A DNA stretch of 64,000 nucleotides from the NCBI RefSeq assembly GCF_015832195.1, contig NC_052017.1:69317801-69381800 (forward strand), given 5' to 3'. Positions 1 through 11,036 of the stretch are shown one piece after another. The notes below the pieces were generated by a model, which saw only the letters and a list, made by a program, of their open reading frames with translations, was not told the DNA's origin and ran no database searches. Made by a program: the position numbers and the translations under genes. This stretch comes from Motacilla alba alba (Eukaryota; Chordata; Aves; Passeriformes; Motacillidae). Numbering within the stretch: position 1 is the stretch's first letter; each line of letters opens with the position of its first letter.

Positions 1-3000
1 CTCACAAAGACCAGGCCTGGGCTCCAGCAGAGCAATGCTTGACCAGTAACACTCAAATCAGCACCACGAAGAAGCTTCTCAGCTGCACCTTTTTAAGCAT
101 TCCCATGAAGCAGATAGACCTCAAAGAGATACCTAAAAGATGGAAGAGTATTTTGCATGCAGGCTTGAAGAGTTCTGTACCCCTTTCATATTGTTTATCT
201 TGTAGTATTTTAATAGTATTTAACTTCAGAGGCAAACAGCATGCTAAATTTTGGCAGGAATACATTGACAGACTATTACTGTCTAATCATGGAAAGAATT
301 ACACTGACATCAAAACCACAATTATTTAGTTGTATGAAATCCAGACAGTATACCCAGAAATTTCAGCTTTCAAAACCAAACATGCTCCACAGTAATGTTT
401 CTGCTCTTAGAGAGGATATCAGTGCTGAAAAAAGCAAGGACAACAATCAGCAGCTAAAAATACGGTGTCTGTTTCTTATCCTTTCAACAGAGAAATCTCA
501 ATTAAGAGGAAGCTATGGGTCATCACCCGCATCACTGATGAAGCCACCCATTGCTAATGCATCTGAAGAGATTCTTCATGGACCAAGCAAATGCTAGGGA
601 AAAAAAAATAAACAAAATAACCACACTCTTGACAGCATGCCTGTAATTTGATGAATAGCAACCTAAACAGTCAGATATTGCTACCCAGTTCCAGAATAGC
701 ACCAGCAGAAGTTTACAATAAAACTCAGAGTAACAGTCAGAAGGGACTGCAGCATATCAAACTAGAAACAAAACTCAGGGGAAAAAGGGAAAAAAGATGT
801 ATAGGAGCAGTCAGAAGTATTTTGTTCTTGACTTTTTGTTTTATTTTCTGCAAGACATATACACCAATCTATACACTTTGGGAAAGTCTTACCACTTTAT
901 GAATGGAAATAAATGTCTCCAAGGTACTTCTGGCACAGCTTCAGACATCCTAGGATACAAATAAAACTGTCTACCATTTTCTATATTGGGGATTGGGTGG
1001 TTTAAGGCTTCCTTTACAGTAGGGTGACATGCTACCTCAGACTGCCTCTGAATACACAGGAAAAGTTACCATTTACCTGAGGCATAATAAAGAGCCAAGA
1101 GGCACCTCTTTAACAGTTGTACAGGTGTCAGATATGCAGAAGAAACAAGGCATCTTCTCATTACAGCAAAAGCACTCACCTAGACACTTAACACGGTATA
1201 ATTTTTTCCTTCTGCATTAGAATTCACTGCACAGACTGCAGGAATTCTCCTTTGAGAAGAATTTCCAAGCAGCAGTAAACTGGTGAAATGACAGCTGAAG
1301 CCCTGCAGAAACATTTCCTAAAATTTGACTATATCTTGCTATACTTAGTGGTTAGCCAGATTTTTCTAGAACGAGCATGATTTTTCCTGTTATTTCAAAG
1401 GTGTTCAAGCTTGGCAAATGCAGCACAAGCTGGTTTCTCTACTTGGATACTCCTTGCAAAAGGCCAAGATCTATGGCATTCCTCATCCAAGGCAAGCACC
1501 TCTTTGCAGCTGACATACCTGTTGGACCAGTGTGCTTAGCTGAGCATTGTAATGAAGGAGCTGACAATATCACAAGTAACTTTGACGGCACACTGCAAAT
1601 GTACCATTATTCATCAAACTGGAGTTGTCTCAGGGTACACAGTATCTAATGCCTTCAATGGCACTTATCACTGAACTAACTGCAATCATTTTGAAGTCAA
1701 TAGATGTGTTTTTACACTTACTTTGCTTACTGTCAAATGACACTGAGTTACAAGAAAAAAATCATATTTCCCATTAAAAAAAAAGAATGAGACTTTAACA
1801 AGAAATACTCCCGAAGAAGGAAGCCTGCCTTGGTTATACTGATCTGTGTGTATTTGTGACTAAATTAAAATTGTTCCAACATTCAAGTTGCATATGAGGA
1901 AGTTCAGCTGCTGAACACATGTGAAAAGCACAGGTGACAAAAGATAAGCCAGTTCAGATCAATTTGTTTGGCAGGCATTACAAAAGCTTCATTGTGGATT
2001 TAGGTTGTAAAGCCTGTGAACACCCTCAAAAGGAACAAGCCATAAGGGCTTCCAGTAATAGGAACAGGAAACTTGAGAGAATTCCACTCTTTCACCTCAC
2101 CTTCTATGGTTTTGCTTAACTGAAAGATTTGGACAGAACTGCATCCTCCAGATCACACACATACGACCCAAAGGAATTCCTTAGCTGGGGGTCTGAAAAA
2201 ACAATCAGTGGATTCATATGAAAGAGGCAGAGGTGACAAAAAATAATAAAGAGAAAAAAAATCTTTTTGTTTTGCTCACTTGGCTAAAAAGCCACAAAGT
2301 AGCAAGAAGAAATTTAGAGCAAGAGAGAACATACATTTGTGAAAGAGGAAGCTGGACATGGACCACGCTGCCACCTTGTTCTTGTGCCGTCATCCACCCA
2401 GTGCTTCAAGGAAGCTGTGCTTTCCAAAATAAGCCTGAGTTGTGCTGCGACAGTGTAGGAGAAACTGAGCTGACAAGCTTGTAAGAACAGTCACTAAATC
2501 AGGAGTCTACTCCAGACCCAGAAGTCTGAAGAAGTTGGGATAAGGTTGCTACAAATTGCCAAGAGAAAGAAAGTACTTCCTGCCTCCCAGACTGAATGAA
2601 AGCATAGGCAAGTGCAAAGAAACCCAGACTTGGTACTCCTCAAAGACAAGGTGTCTTGTCTTGAGTGACAGGAAGCACCACTAGGAAGAACACCAGTATC
2701 ACAACTGCACTGAAAAGCTTTTTATTCAACCTTTTATTTATTATTTATAGGGATCACAGTGGTAGCTTTTGACGTGTTTTTCACATAGGCCATCAGCAGG
2801 TTCAAGTACTCCATTTTTCCTTGCCCTTCTGCATAGCTATCTATTTTCTAAGAAACTGAATCCCTTCTGCAGAAAGCTCAACAGACAAAAGGATCTGAAA
2901 GAGATAATCAGAGGGGAAAAAAAAAAGACCAAAATTTAGTGGTAGAAGATGAAGTCACATATAAAAGATTTTTACTAGAGTTCTCTATTCAGATTGGATT

Positions 3001-4284
3001 GGCGGTAGGTACAGGGAGAAGAGGAGGCTTTAGCTCTTTAAAACTTCAGGAAATAAAGAACTACAGGTTCTGTCTATGCCAGCAGTCACCAGTCTTAATT
3101 AAATTTAAAAATCCCAAAACAATTAAAGGTTAAAGAAGCTGCATGCTGCTGGCAACGGGGTATTCTGTTCTCCTGTACTGTCAGTCCAGGCAGTAATGCC
3201 AAATAGCTCCCTAACCACAGCATCAGATGTCATGAGAAATGTTGCCCAGAGAAAGTCATCTTCCCAAACCCTATTTGGTCACCATGTGTAGATCTGTTTC
3301 ATACCTCAGCACCATTAACAGGAACTTCAGCATTTTCTTTTTCCTGGAACACTTTCAGTATTTTATCTACGTTCACAGCAGGTACACATCACAGCATACA
3401 GTACCTTATGATTCACTTGTTGCTCTCAATGTTTTTCGATCCACATCCTGCATACATCATGTTCAAACACAAGGAATCAGACTGCCTGCACTGGTCCTCA
3501 AATTGAAAGCCTGCTAGCTGAGCCAGGCTACCAGAACTTCCCTCTCCAGTATACAACTAAAGAACAGACTTCACTGGCAGTCACAAACATTGAGCAAAGC
3601 TGTGCAAAGGTGGAAAGAAAAAAAAGGAAGTTAATATATCAAGGCACACATGAACTAATCCTGTACCAGTAATACTTTTGATTGTGATTATCTTCTAGGT
3701 AACTTATGTTCAAATGCCATCACTAACTGCATTATTCTGAAAGGCAATGGAATCCAGATGGGCTACCCCAGCCAGGCACAGAGAGCAACCAAAGTCCTGG
3801 ACTCCCAGGACTTCTTCCTAGAAAAAGACAAAAGCCCTGCACATACTGGTGTAGAGTATAAACCATATGAAAGAGTAAAGCATTGAACCATGTATTTATA
3901 AATGGCTAGTAGTGCAGAAGTTGAATTAGTCTATCTAGTAGCCCTCCTCTTTCCAAAAGGGAGCCAAGGCAATCAAAAGTCAGGAGGCATCTCTGTATAA
4001 ATAGGGTCTCTGCTTTCAGAAAATACTCTAGTCTTCCATTTCAGTATTTGTTATACTACTTTACTCAGTAAAATACCTTTTTATCAAGAGTTTTGGGCGA
4101 CAATCAATACCAGCACTCCTCATTTATATCCTGTAAAGGGAAAATACCTGGAATTATATTTTAGGAAAGCTTAGTTTCATGCCAGAGCCACTATTCATTT
4201 GCTGCAAATTATTTTCAACAAGCCCCTTATGCCATCTTGTCACAAACTGCAGGTGGTTCCACTTCCAATCCTGTGGAGTGGTCA

Positions 4285-4435
4285 CAATATCATACAACCT
4301 TATACTGAAAGGGACTTCTGTGCAGTTCAAGATCCCTGCTGAAGACAGGGTCAACAAGTGTAATATGTTCAATTTGGTTTGGGTACCTCCAGGGACAGAC
4401 ACTCAACTTCTGTAGTCAGTTTCTTCTGTACTTGA
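4285..4435 (-). repeat. Diverged CR1 LINE 3' fragment
   Basis: The plus strand reads like the reverse complement of an avian CR1 3' region. It has an AAGGGACTTCTG-like segment, then a CCTGCTGAAGACAGGGTCA-like segment, then CCTCCAGGGACAGA. Spacing between these blocks fits the CR1 consensus as I remember it, but divergence is high. It lies inside GMDS intron 1. Confidence 0.55.
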
Positions 4436-4670
4436 CATCCTCATCATTTAAAACAAACCAATCCAATAAAAGCCACCGCAAAAAAAAAACATACTCCCCC
4501 AAGTTTAAAAGACGTCTCTTGCATTTAAGTTTGTGGCCCAATTCAGTGTTCCTACATCTCTGCATCCTCAAACTATAATAAGGATGATCAATGCACATGA
4601 AATCCTCACTCAAGACAACTCCTGGCCACTTAGAGACAGAAACTGAATAGAGTACTTGGCTTCAAACAGG

Positions 4671-4782
4671 ACAATATTTGTTTAAATGAACAGGCAGCAA
4701 TACTAATATTTAGCTTTACTCAGAAACTAAGACTATTTGTTTTAATGAAATGGCAGCAATGCTAATATTTACCTTTAGCCAG
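4671..4782. repeat. Imperfect tandem duplication, period about 60 bp
   Basis: Two copies (about 4671-4723 and 4731-4782) share blocks such as GGCAGCAAT-CTAATATTTA and a flanking ATTTGTTT-AATGAA segment. Several substitutions and small indels separate the copies, so the duplication is old. Confidence 0.7.
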
Positions 4783-7700
4783 TTTCAGCAAAGATTATCC
4801 TCCTATTTCAATGCGAAAAACCAATCCCTCTGATTTTATCCTTCTGGCAAACCAACATCCTGTCTCTGGTACAACAGGCTATAATGTTTCTCTACCTATG
4901 GTTTTCAGGTATACACACGTTCTCCAGTGACACAAATTCCAACCTCACAGTTTGATCACAATACTGAAAGAAGCTTTCATAAACATTGTTTAACTCTTTC
5001 CTCTACTATTCTTCTCCAAGTAACATTTACTTCATTTTAGCCACAGAGTATCAAAGAGTTTTATAGTATATAACCCTCTACCAGCTATTCATTTCAGGGT
5101 TTTTTTTAATACTAAGCAATGACTCATATTCTGTTATTACTGTACTTTGCCCCACTGAGCCTGTCTTGCTCAGTTTCACCTCAACAGCCAAATTTTCAAA
5201 AAAACAAACAACTTGAGCAAGATTTACAGTTGTAAATTGAGATTTCTTAGTATCTTTCTTCCCCCTCTTGATACAGTTAACCTTTCTCCAACTGTGAACT
5301 GTAACTGTGGCATGAAACCTGCAGTACGCGAGTATAAGGGTTCTGTGTGTTAGAGGAATAGCAAAGGCTGTAAGCAACTGAACTTTCGATGCAAAAGACA
5401 GAGGCAGACCCAACTCTTTCAGTTCTCTCCAGGCTTGGTTGAAAGTTCTGAGGATGCTGCATTAAGTTTTGCCAAATGGAAGCTGTGTTTGACAGAACTG
5501 CAGGCAAAGGAGCAGAGGCTGAGGCTAGTATTGCTGCCGTAAGAACTCTCACAAGGCAGAGACACAACTGCTGCCTTCATCCACCGTTTGCAATAGCCTC
5601 GGGCATATACTGACACTGAGCTCTAATGCATTGCTTCATACTAAACTGAGCTTTGAAGTGCCTGCTGAACTATCTTGGTCTACCTTGCTGCCTCTCCTAG
5701 GAAAGCACCAGATGCAGACAGATATTATTTACTGCTCGTAACCCAGGGGCCAAGTGGGAAAATTAAAAACATCAACATATAACCTCATAGTTAGGCTCAG
5801 AGAGATTATTTCTTGGTACTTTTCCAAGAAGTCAAATATCTAAATACTTCTACAAGTATCAGTTTAAGACAATCAGACTGACTGCAGTGCAATCAGACAT
5901 TCTAGATATTTAAGTGCAATTTTAAGAGATATTTCGTCACAAGGTCTAGAAAACAATGATTTTAAAATGTACCACTTTAGTAGCTTCCTGGTATAAACAA
6001 CAAGCCATGTTTGGATAACTAGAATTACATTGTTAGTAATACTAGTATTTGATTCAAAACTCCCATTTTTACAGAGTAACTCTTCAAGTTACCAAGGTTT
6101 GAAATGTCCAGCATGTTCATTTTGCATTGTGAAAATACTCTTAGTCATATTCAACCTCTTTGAGATTTTTTAAAAAAATATGTTCACTTAAACACATACA
6201 AGAGGCCTGTTTAATTTAAAATACTTCTCTTAAAATGAAGAAAAAACTGCTATGCATTACTCATAACTAGTCTACCAGCAGACCAATACCTACATGACAC
6301 TTCAGAAATGTTTCATCCATCTAACCACAGCAACTGCCTCACTCTGGAAGTCATTTTAGCAAAACAGTGAAATGTGGTTCGTCCCACTGCTGTGGTGTGA
6401 GAAAGATAAGAGAAATCTCAATATTGCAAAAGGACTATATAACACTACTGCCTACACGCTTAGAGTCTCTTATCAGCAATGCAAGTGCTACAATGATACT
6501 GATTTCACCATAACTCCAAGGGCAAATGCAGAATTTGTAGAGGTTGATACATATGCTTTGATTTAATAGAAACTAAAGCTCAGCCCTTGGAGCCAGAATG
6601 CCATTTAAATCCTGATTATAGAATTATGAAATTTGCTCTTCTTTGTGGCTTCCCCCATGCATGCAGCAAACTCTCCCTGTTATTTGGCCAGAGGTCAAAC
6701 TCACCTTCTTATCAGTAACACATTCACCCTTGCAGATACCTGTCCTCTAAATGTCTTCTATCCAGAAGAAAAGCAAGTCACCGGAACTGATTTCATTAAC
6801 AGGTGAAGTTAAGCTGGCAAATGGCATGCGCCTCCAGTCTCTCACTAAACAGAAGAACTTGTGGCAGACATCCTTCTCCGGCATGCTGTAAAGTCTCATG
6901 AACCCCACTGAAAGTCCCTTAACTAGAAGTTTCAGTTGTGCCATATCTCTGTGTTACATTTCAGTTAAAAGCTGCATCATCGGTCAATTGCTCCATTATC
7001 AAAGTATAACTATCTGAGCTCAACTCTTTCTCCGTCCTAGAAAGAAACCCCCAACTTTTGTTAGTGGAAAAGGTGAACAATCCACATGTTCATGGTTACA
7101 CAGAAGTTCTGAAAAATAATGAGTTGTCTGATTCCAGCACTATGAGTAAGCACACTTGCTGAGGCATCATCAGGAAGGGCTGTTATAGTTCAAGCAGCAC
7201 TTCACCTGGCCCAAGAGTACTCTAACAACAAAAGCCCTACTCCACAATTGCCCAAAACTGTCATGGTCCACATCCAGCTCAATACTTATCTTTCACCTAT
7301 CCTTATGTACCAGGCCCTACAGGGCATTACTTCAGCAAACACTCTCAGAGTACAGTGGCCACACACAAACAAAAGCAAGTTCTTTATACAATACAACTAC
7401 GCCAGCTTGTTTTTTGCTGTAGCAGAAAGAGCACAATTTAAATAAGGGGAGTTTACCATCCAATTCTGTTCTATACCACCTTCAGTCTGAAGAGATGCAA
7501 GCCTTCATCTCCCACCTTGAAAGAGCACCCAGTTAAAGGAAGAATTTGAAACAGGCCAATACTCTTTAGCACAGTTGTTAAAATAATTGCCTGGGAGAGA
7601 CAAAGCCTGAGCTCTAGCTTCCACTTCGGCATAGTTGTACATTTTACGCATGGTAACTAAGTTTAAAAACATCTTGCACTATTTCTTCAGGGGCAGGGAG

Positions 7701-9958
7701 ATACCAGTCTCCTTTCCTCACACAGGAAACAAAATCCAAATCTCCCATTTCTGTGTGAGCCTCTTCAAAGAAGGGTAAGGAACACGTAGTACATGACTTT
7801 CTTTAAAATTCATCAGAGAAAATAGATGGACCAGGAATCCTGGCAGCAGATCTCAAAACTATGGAGAACTACACCGCCCCAACAAAGGCCTTTCCTAGCT
7901 CTGGTTCTCCATGTGTTCCAATGACAAATAATATGCCTGTCAAAAGTTAAGCTAAGAAGGAAGAGCTGCTTTGGAAACAGACAAAGTAATATAGAGAACA
8001 CAGTACTGAAAGAATCATGGTGTTGTAGCTACAGGCCTCTAACTTACTATCTTTGATGAAGAGAAACGCACTTCTGCCAACAACCTGGAAGACTTTTCAC
8101 ACAGCACCAAAGGAGTCCTTGGGAAAGCTCTGACTGTGCTCTTGCTAGAAATAAACATCAAGCAAAAGTGTTAGTACATAGAGATCACTAGTTTTTCCTT
8201 TTCTCAGACATAGTTGCATCTCAGACAGCCCCTTGGAGGGTTCTCCCCAGCCTGCTATTGGCAGACAGCTGCTAACCCATGAGAAGAGTGTGGACCAAAA
8301 AGTGTGGCAAGAACACATGGGACCAGGCATAATGAGGCGAAGCACAAGCAGCCGGTGAATGTTCAAAGCACAGTACAGGTTCTCTCAGATAGCAGATGAA
8401 AAGCTAGTTTCTGGATTTACTCCCTCACAAAGAACTCACTGGTTCTTCCACTATAAAATAAAAAGACAGACGGCATTGACTGTCTCAGAGTAAAAGAGCA
8501 ACATGTTTGTTTTGACATGTACTTTTTGACAGTGCTCATGCACTTCTCAACAATCCACACCAACACCTCACAGTGGATATACAAACATACCAGGACAAGT
8601 CACAGTTGAAGGGTAAGAAGTTCTTCCATGTATGAAGCAGTCACTGACTAAATGCAAGCCATAAAGAAAAAATGCTGTTCCACTGGGATTCTAAAATGAG
8701 CCTTAATGGCTACTATACATTACTTACTTAACAAGTTATACCAATCACAGGAGATACACCCTCCAAGCAGAAGGCATTCAGTACCAGCATGCTCCTGGAG
8801 ATAAGCAATGTGAAAGGAGAGCAAATTTTCCCAGGTGGTGGGAGGTATCTACATTGCAAATGAGATGTCCCTCAAATATGAGTAAGCATGTCCAGAAGAA
8901 CTTTTCATTTAGCACCCACTTGCCAGCAAAGACAGAGCAATGCAGATCTCTGTGTGCACAAACAGTCCAACCAGCTATCCCAGCTGCCTACTGGAAGTGC
9001 AGCAGCACAAGCCACAAACTGCACATATCAACCCTCCTGCACACCTCACCAGGTTAAAACTCACCACCATCACATCTTTTTTCATCATGCAGAAGTTGCT
9101 CCAAGGGAGACTGTGATTTCTTTCTCTTTCCATGCCATCTTTCTCCTGCACCTTCTGCTCAAAGCACCAGGACTCTGAGAGCATCTTTATCCCTATGAGT
9201 AATATAGCCAAAAAAATTTGAGACTGCAATGAACGTACACAAGTACAAAACAGGTGGCCTGGGGAAACGCTTTTGACATCCATTCAGGTTTCAGGATAAA
9301 GCAGGTACTGACTGTAAATGCATGGCTGCCCAGTGTGTCACAGTGGCAAGTAACAAGCATCCCTTGAATGGCAAGCCTGATCAGGTCACAACCAACTCTG
9401 GCTGCCTCACACCTGCACTGGTACCTTCCCCACTGCAGACCATCAGGATGAAGGGTCCCAACACTGGCTCCTTGTACTGTCTCTCCTAGGTGCTGCTCCT
9501 TTTTCAGTGATGCACACTTCACACCTCATCCCTGTACAGGTTTAGCTGATTTCTCAGGAATTCCTGGTACAGACTACTACAAGACAGTCCAGACACTAGA
9601 CAAAAAAAGCATTGCACCCCATCTCTTTCACACCAGCTGAAGAACACCACAGACCTCCCGGGCAGACAAGTCCTACCCACAAGGAGGTCTGTCCGCCTCT
9701 GACCCAGCCAGGGGCTGTCAGGGGGAGCTCCAGCCCGGCGCGGAACTGGCGGCACCGGCGGGGAAGGGAAGCGGGCGCCGGGCTGGGAACGCACCCGCGG
9801 GGATGTGCCCCGGGGCCCGGGAGCGAAGGCGAAGGGCAGACCCACGCCGAGCCCTGCACTGCCCCTCTCCCACGCCCGGCCCCGGTCACGGCTGCCTGCG
9901 GGCGCCTCGGGGAGGGTCTTTCCCATCCCCTCTCCCTCTCCCTCCGCCGCCGGGAGGG

Positions 9959-9964
9959 CACGTG
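9959..9964. promoter_or_regulatory. CACGTG E-box inside the 5' end of intron 1
   Basis: This perfect palindromic CACGTG lies 25 nt inside the intron, within the CpG island. The motif is bound by bHLH-leucine-zipper proteins such as USF and MYC/MAX. One six-base site is weak evidence, but its place in a promoter island makes it plausible. Confidence 0.4.
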
Positions 9965-9988
9965 AACGAGGGCAGCCCCCGCCGTTAC

Positions 9989-10102
9989 CTGCCCGGTGAT
10001 GCCGGTGATCAGAGCCACCTTCCTGCCGTTCATCTCCTCGCCGTCGTCTCCCGGTGCGGCGGCGGCGCAGCCACACGCCTCCCCCGCCGCGGGCTGTGCC
10101 AT
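9989..10102 (-). CDS. GMDS: GMDS first coding exon (GDP-mannose 4,6-dehydratase, residues 1-38)
   Basis: GMDS converts GDP-mannose to GDP-4-keto-6-deoxymannose in the cytosol, the first step of de novo GDP-fucose synthesis. The minus strand encodes 38 codons, starting MAQPAAGEACGCAAAAPGDD and ending VALITGITGQ. That ending is the first beta strand and the start of the NADP-binding glycine loop (T-G-I-T-G-Q, residues 33-38), and it matches vertebrate and bacterial GMD. The family continues with D-G-S-Y-L, so exon 2 lies beyond the left edge. The exon ends on a codon boundary (phase 0) at CAG, directly before GTAAC. The chosen ATG (10100-10102) has A at -3 and G at +4. A second in-frame ATG (10031-10033, Met24) has weaker context and would still give a complete Rossmann start. 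The N-terminal Ala/Gly-rich segment before Met24 is variable in the family. No in-frame ATG occurs upstream as far as about 10813. The catalytic residues lie in later exons. Confidence 0.93.
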
Positions 10103-10227
10103 CCTGCCGGCGGCGGGCGCGTCCCAGGTGCGGAGGTATCCCGGAGCGGAGGCGCGGCCGCCGGGGCGAGGCTCCCGGCGCTGGGGGCGGGCACAGAGGG
10201 GAGGATGCCTGCCGGCACCCGGGGTTA

Positions 10228-10229
10228 CC
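10228..10229 (-). other. GMDS: Second candidate splice donor in the GMDS 5' UTR
   Basis: On the minus strand the sequence GCGCAG|GTAACCCC gives a strong donor with the last exon base at 10229. It is nearly identical around the junction to the main donor (GGGCAG|GTAACGGC), exactly 240 nt downstream. If used, it would skip the exon portion carrying both ATGs. Use of this site is not shown by the sequence alone. Confidence 0.4.
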
Positions 10230-10408
10230 TGCGCTGCCCCGGCCGCCGCCGCCGCGGCATTTCCGCGCTCGCCGCCCGCCCGCGCTCCCGCCCCGCCCCG
10301 CCCCGCGGCGGCCGCAGGTGCAGCCCCCTGCAGGCGCGCTCCCGCCGCGCAGCCCGGGAGCGCGCCCCGCGCTCGGCACCGCTCCCGCCGCGCGGCCCGA
10401 CCCCGCAG

Positions 10409-10413
10409 CCAAT
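10409..10413 (+). promoter_or_regulatory. CCAAT box, plus orientation
   Basis: CCAAT occurs in the context CAGCCAATCAGG, which fits the extended NF-Y consensus. It is in the orientation suited to a plus-strand (divergent) transcript starting some 60-100 nt to the right. It forms a pair with the opposite CCAAT box at 10477-10481. Confidence 0.6.
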
Positions 10414-10476
10414 CAGGAGCCCCGGCGCTCCCCTGAAGGGGCGGGAGATGCGCCGGGGCCGAAAGCTGGCGCGGTG

Positions 10477-10481
10477 ATTGG
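10477..10481 (-). promoter_or_regulatory. CCAAT box, minus orientation (GMDS side)
   Basis: ATTGG on the plus strand, in the context GGTGATTGGCTGAG, reads as CCAAT on the minus strand and fits the extended NF-Y consensus. It points toward GMDS and would place a GMDS start site roughly around 10380-10420. That implies a 5' UTR of about 300 nt if unspliced. The start site is inferred, not seen. Confidence 0.6.
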
Positions 10482-10508
10482 CTGAGAGCGGGCGGGAGGG
10501 GCGTGGCC

Positions 10509-10572
10509 GGAGGAGGAGGAGGAGAGGGAGAAGGAGGAAGAAGAGGAGGAGGAGGAAGAAGAGGAGGGGGAG
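10509..10572 (+). repeat. 64-nt uninterrupted purine (GGA/GAA) tract in the promoter
   Basis: Positions 10509-10572 contain only A and G on the plus strand, built mainly from GGA, GAA and GGAGGA units. Polypurine tracts of this length can form triplex (H-DNA) structures and often lie near promoters. It lies between the GMDS-side CCAAT box and the 138-codon plus-strand frame. It is also why several arginine/lysine-rich or serine-rich frames appear here; these are composition artefacts. Confidence 0.85.
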
Positions 10573-10584
10573 TGAGGCTGCCCG

Positions 10585-10592
10585 ACTTCCTG
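10585..10592 (+). promoter_or_regulatory. ETS-type motif ACTTCCTG
   Basis: ACTTCCTG matches the reverse form of the ETS/GABP core (CAGGAAGT). It lies in the CpG island just right of the purine tract. GABP sites are frequent in bidirectional CpG-island promoters. This is motif-only evidence. Confidence 0.35.
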
Positions 10593-10612
10593 ACAGCGTG
10601 TCGGGGCGGAGG

Positions 10613-11029
10613 ATGCGCCGGCGGTGCTGCGTGAGGCGAGCGGGGCCGGGCGCACAGCGCCCCCCGCGGCGCGGAGGAGTCACCGAGGTACGGCCGCGGG
10701 GGCCGCGCTGGAGGTTCCGAGCGTTCCCACTCTGGACACGCTTGGTTATAAACGGACCAAAGGCTTCTGGAAAAAGGGATTTGCAACAAGTGTTTCTTCT
10801 TTTGACGAGGCACTGGACCAGCACGGCTTTTATCCAGGTCGCTGTATGTACAAGGAAGAAGGTGCCTGCCCGTGGTTTGCTGTTATTCCATGGAGGATTT
10901 CGCATCCGTTCCCTCAATGCATGCTTGGATGATGGGGCATCTGCGTATGCAGATGACCACCGTACTGTTAATTTTTGTATTACTGTGCTACATGATCAAA
11001 AATTTTTCAATGTCATTGAAAACCCATAG
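10613..11029 (+). CDS. Candidate divergent-transcript ORF, 138 codons, unknown product
   Basis: I do not recognise this frame. It starts at an ATG (A at -3) inside the CpG island, begins MRRRCCVRRAGPGAQRPPRR and runs 138 codons to a stop at 11027-11029. The first third is arginine/proline-rich because of GC composition, while the rest has mixed composition with cysteines and no visible domain, signal peptide or membrane helix. An AATAAA follows at 11037-11042. The location, divergent from GMDS, fits a short unspliced divergent RNA. Whether it is translated is doubtful; a non-coding RNA is the likelier reading. An alternative is a spliced lncRNA using the donor-like GAG|GTACGG at 10687/10688, which would break this frame. 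Confidence 0.25.
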   Translation: MRRRCCVRRAGPGAQRPPRRGGVTEVRPRGPRWRFRAFPLWTRLVINGPKASGKRDLQQVFLLLTRHWTSTAFIQVAVCTRKKVPARGLLLFHGGFRIRSLNACLDDGASAYADDHRTVNFCITVLHDQKFFNVIENP

Positions 11030-11036
11030 TATATTA

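Larger units (their letters stand above)
1..9988 (-). other. GMDS: GMDS intron 1, 5' portion (runs off the left edge)
   Basis: The intron begins at the GT complementary to 9987-9988, in the donor context GGGCAG|GTAACGG. It continues to the left edge, and no acceptor followed by the expected D-G-S-Y-L coding sequence was seen. GMDS is a very long gene with large introns in other vertebrates, so an intron longer than 10 kb is expected. Inside I see one diverged CR1 fragment, one imperfect 60-bp-period duplication and short A/T runs. The first few hundred bases (about 9730-9986) are still part of the CpG island. The open frames in this stretch are short, resemble no known protein and are best read as chance. 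Confidence 0.85.
9730..10735. promoter_or_regulatory. CpG island spanning the GMDS promoter and first exon
   Basis: The base composition switches abruptly from AT-rich to strongly GC-rich with dense CG dinucleotides near 9730, and back to AT-rich near 10735. The island covers the start of intron 1, the GMDS first coding exon, its 5' UTR and the upstream promoter. No TATA box is placed to serve the minus-strand gene. GC boxes are common, for example around 10291-10305, 10438-10445 and 10499-10505. This is a typical housekeeping promoter island. The limits are judged by eye and may be off by some tens of bases. Confidence 0.9.

Noticed and set aside
9519..10412. 297-codon minus-strand frame rich in Arg, Gly and Pro
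   Set aside because: It overlaps the GMDS exon in another frame, begins at a non-ATG codon and has only composition-driven residues.
9803..10485. Several plus-strand frames of 117-224 codons in the island
   Set aside because: Antisense shadows of the GC-rich island with Arg/Pro/Ala composition and no domain.
10478..10612. Arg/Lys-rich N-terminal extension of the plus-strand 138-codon frame
   Set aside because: It starts at TTG and is simply a translation of the purine tract; the first ATG is at 10613.
9596..10813. 405-codon minus-strand frame across the CpG island
   Set aside because: Only codons at 9989-10102 are GMDS. The rest is open because GC-rich DNA has few stops, the far end starts at GTG rather than ATG, and the frame reads through the GMDS splice donor into the intron.
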